In this document: positions 62,671 through 64,000 of the stretch, in pieces | Layout of the letters: each line of letters begins with the position of its first letter | How positions within the stretch are numbered: the stretch's first letter is position 1 | Assembly (NCBI RefSeq): GCF_014193895.1 | Contig: NZ_BLZR01000001.1 | Span: forward strand, 4,774,001 to 4,838,000 | Direction of reading: 5' to 3' | Length of the DNA: 64,000 bases | Origin: Clostridium fungisolvens | GTDB taxonomy: Bacteria; Bacillota; Clostridia; Clostridiales; Clostridiaceae | Program-made: the position numbers and the translations under genes | Notes under the pieces: model-generated | What the model was told of the DNA's origin: nothing | Seen by the model: the letters and a program-made list of their open reading frames with translations, nothing else | Database searches by the model: none

Positions 62671-64000
62671 ATGCTTGATTCAGATATAAAAGGTCAATTA
62701 GCCCAATATCTTCAATTGATGGAGGGCGATGTCCTTATTAAAATCAGTGCAGGATCTGATAACATATCAAACGATATGATTTCATTAGTAGATGAACTAG
62801 CATCTATGTCACCAAGAATTAAAGTAGAGAGAGCCACATTATCAAAAACACCTAGCTTTAGTGTCAATCGTATTGATGAAGACACAGGAGTAACTTTTGC
62901 CGGAATTCCTTTAGGCCATGAGTTTACTTCATTGGTGTTAGCTTTGCTACAGGTTAGTGGAAGACCGCCAAAGGTTGATCAAAAAATAATTGATCAAATT
63001 AAAAATCTTAAAGGTCAATATAATTTTCAATCCTATATTAGTTTAACCTGTCACAACTGTCCAGAAGTGGTTCAGTCATTAAATCTGATGAGTATTCTTA
63101 ACACTAACATTACTCATACAATGATTGATGGCGGCACTTTCAAAGAGGAAGTTGAAAGCAAAAATATAATGGCTGTTCCATCAGTTTTCCTAAATGGTGA
63201 ATTCTTTGGCAGTGGACGTATGACTGTGGAAGAGATTCTTGCAAAGCTTGGTACTACTCAAGATCCATCAGAATTCAGTAATAAAGAGCCTTATGATGTT
63301 CTTGTTGTTGGAGGTGGCCCAGCAGGAGCAAGTGCAGCCATTTATGCAGCACGTAAAGGAATTCGTACCGGAATCGTTGCTGAACGTTTTGGTGGTCAAG
63401 TAATGGATACTGTAGGAATTGAAAACTTTATAAGTGTAAAATATACCGAAGGTCCTAAGCTTGCAGCAAGCCTTGAAGAGCATGTAAAGGAATATGATGT
63501 TGATATCATGAATTTACAGCGGGTAAAAGGATTAACAAAAAATGATTTAATAGAAGTAGAACTTGAAAATGGTGCTGTTTTGAAAAGTAAGGCTGTAATA
63601 ATTTCAACAGGTGCCCGTTGGCGTAATGTTAATGTTCTTGGAGAAAATGAGTTCAAAACAAAAGGTGTAGCATATTGCCCTCATTGTGACGCTCCTTTAT
63701 TCAAGGGAAAACATGTTGCAGTAATTGGAGGAGGTAATTCTGGTATCGAAGCAGCTATTGATCTTGCAGGAGTTGTAAATCACGTAACTGTTTTAGAGTT
63801 CCTTCCAGAACTAAAAGCTGATGCTGTACTTCAAGAGCGCCTTTATAGTTTGAAAAATGTAACTGTTATAAAGAATGCTCAGACAAAAGAAATAACTGGT
63901 ACCGATAAAGTAAATGGTATTACCTACATTGAACGTGATACTCAAGAAGTTAAACATATTGAATTGCAAGGAGTATTTGTTCAAATTGGTCTTGTACCTA
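62671..64000 (+). CDS. ahpF: Alkyl hydroperoxide reductase subunit F (3' end outside window)
   Basis: The first 443 codons are visible and open to the right edge. The N-terminal tandem thioredoxin-fold domain has the redox pair CHNC (SLTCHNCPEVVQ). The FAD-binding segment is DVLVVGGGPAGASAAIYAAR, the thioredoxin-reductase-like CPHC pair is in AYCPHCDAPLFKGK, and the NAD-binding motif is VAVIGGGNSGIEAA. It carries electrons from NADH to AhpC. The ATG at 62671 follows AAGGAGAAG and lies 12 bases past the ahpC stop, so the two are one operon. CGT arginine codons are again frequent. Confidence 0.96.
   Translation, partial: MLDSDIKGQLAQYLQLMEGDVLIKISAGSDNISNDMISLVDELASMSPRIKVERATLSKTPSFSVNRIDEDTGVTFAGIPLGHEFTSLVLALLQVSGRPPKVDQKIIDQIKNLKGQYNFQSYISLTCHNCPEVVQSLNLMSILNTNITHTMIDGGTFKEEVESKNIMAVPSVFLNGEFFGSGRMTVEEILAKLGTTQDPSEFSNKEPYDVLVVGGGPAGASAAIYAARKGIRTGIVAERFGGQVMDTVGIENFISVKYTEGPKLAASLEEHVKEYDVDIMNLQRVKGLTKNDLIEVELENGAVLKSKAVIISTGARWRNVNVLGENEFKTKGVAYCPHCDAPLFKGKHVAVIGGGNSGIEAAIDLAGVVNHVTVLEFLPELKADAVLQERLYSLKNVTVIKNAQTKEITGTDKVNGITYIERDTQEVKHIELQGVFVQIGLVP

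Noticed and set aside
63268..63656. Overlapping minus-strand open frames inside ahpF.
   Set aside because: They are antisense to a well-conserved coding sequence and have no ribosome binding site or family match.

Overview
The window is A+T-rich DNA of a spore-forming clostridial Firmicute, most likely Clostridium sensu stricto. The evidence is a complete GerA-type germinant receptor operon, a Gram-positive PolC, AGA-dominated arginine codons, strong AGGAGG-type ribosome binding sites, and an anaerobe's oxidative-stress set (rubrerythrin, SOD, Dps, AhpC/AhpF, a PerR-like regulator). No rRNA, tRNA, CRISPR array, insertion sequence or prophage module was seen. Both ends cut genes: an alpha/beta hydrolase at the left and ahpF at the right.

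Layout. 1-6.1 kb: partial hydrolase, two secreted cell-wall-type enzymes (Amidase_6 and peptidase M15), threonine aldolase, a glutaredoxin and a YghZ-type aldo/keto reductase. 6.2-11.5 kb: histidine kinase, NarL-type regulator, ABC ATPase and two ABC-2 permeases, in the same order as the Bacillus subtilis linearmycin-resistance system LnrJKLMN. 11.6-18.4 kb: PerR-like regulator, ger operon, Dps, rubrerythrin and SOD. 18.7-27 kb: nitroreductase, MBL hydrolase, 2-hydroxyacid dehydrogenase, a TetR-controlled MacB/FtsX-type exporter, an Rrf2 regulator and a HAD phosphatase. 27.2-32.5 kb: NiFe-hydrogenase maturation genes hypF-A-C-D-E without hypB. 32.6-36.6 kb: MarR-MATE efflux pair, TMEM175-like channel and SPL-type radical SAM protein. 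36.6-43.6 kb: anchored DUF4179-like protein, a lipoprotein joining a PTP-like phytase to a GxGYxYP domain, an OmpR-type two-component system, a small HTH protein and a half-size EamA transporter. 43.7-50.3 kb: LacZ, ferric-reductase-like flavoprotein, CDP-alcohol phosphatidyltransferase, exported beta-carbonic anhydrase and a DUF6054-like protein. 50.6-56.1 kb: a cyclic-di-GMP-I riboswitch in front of a 1788-residue secreted protein of 13 FN3-like and 5 near-identical Ig-like repeats. 56.3-64 kb: DivIVA-like protein, PolC and ahpCF.

Regulation is unusually readable. The TetR gene has three TGACTnnnnAGTCA operators on its own promoter. The MarR-MATE promoter is flanked by two TAAGGTACCTTA palindromes. 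A PerR-box-like 7-1-7 palindrome sits just downstream of the ahpCF promoter. Most transcription units end in a clear hairpin terminator.

The most novel signal is a family of intergenic 95-bp nested-hairpin elements. Two full copies (16838-16932 and 18403-18497) have the same length and differ by compensatory base-pair changes. Degenerate, partial or related copies lie near 3.0, 4.9, 18.6 and 32.6 kb. Other points of interest are the phytase/GxGYxYP fusion and the riboswitch-controlled repeat protein with an unrecognised C-terminal domain.
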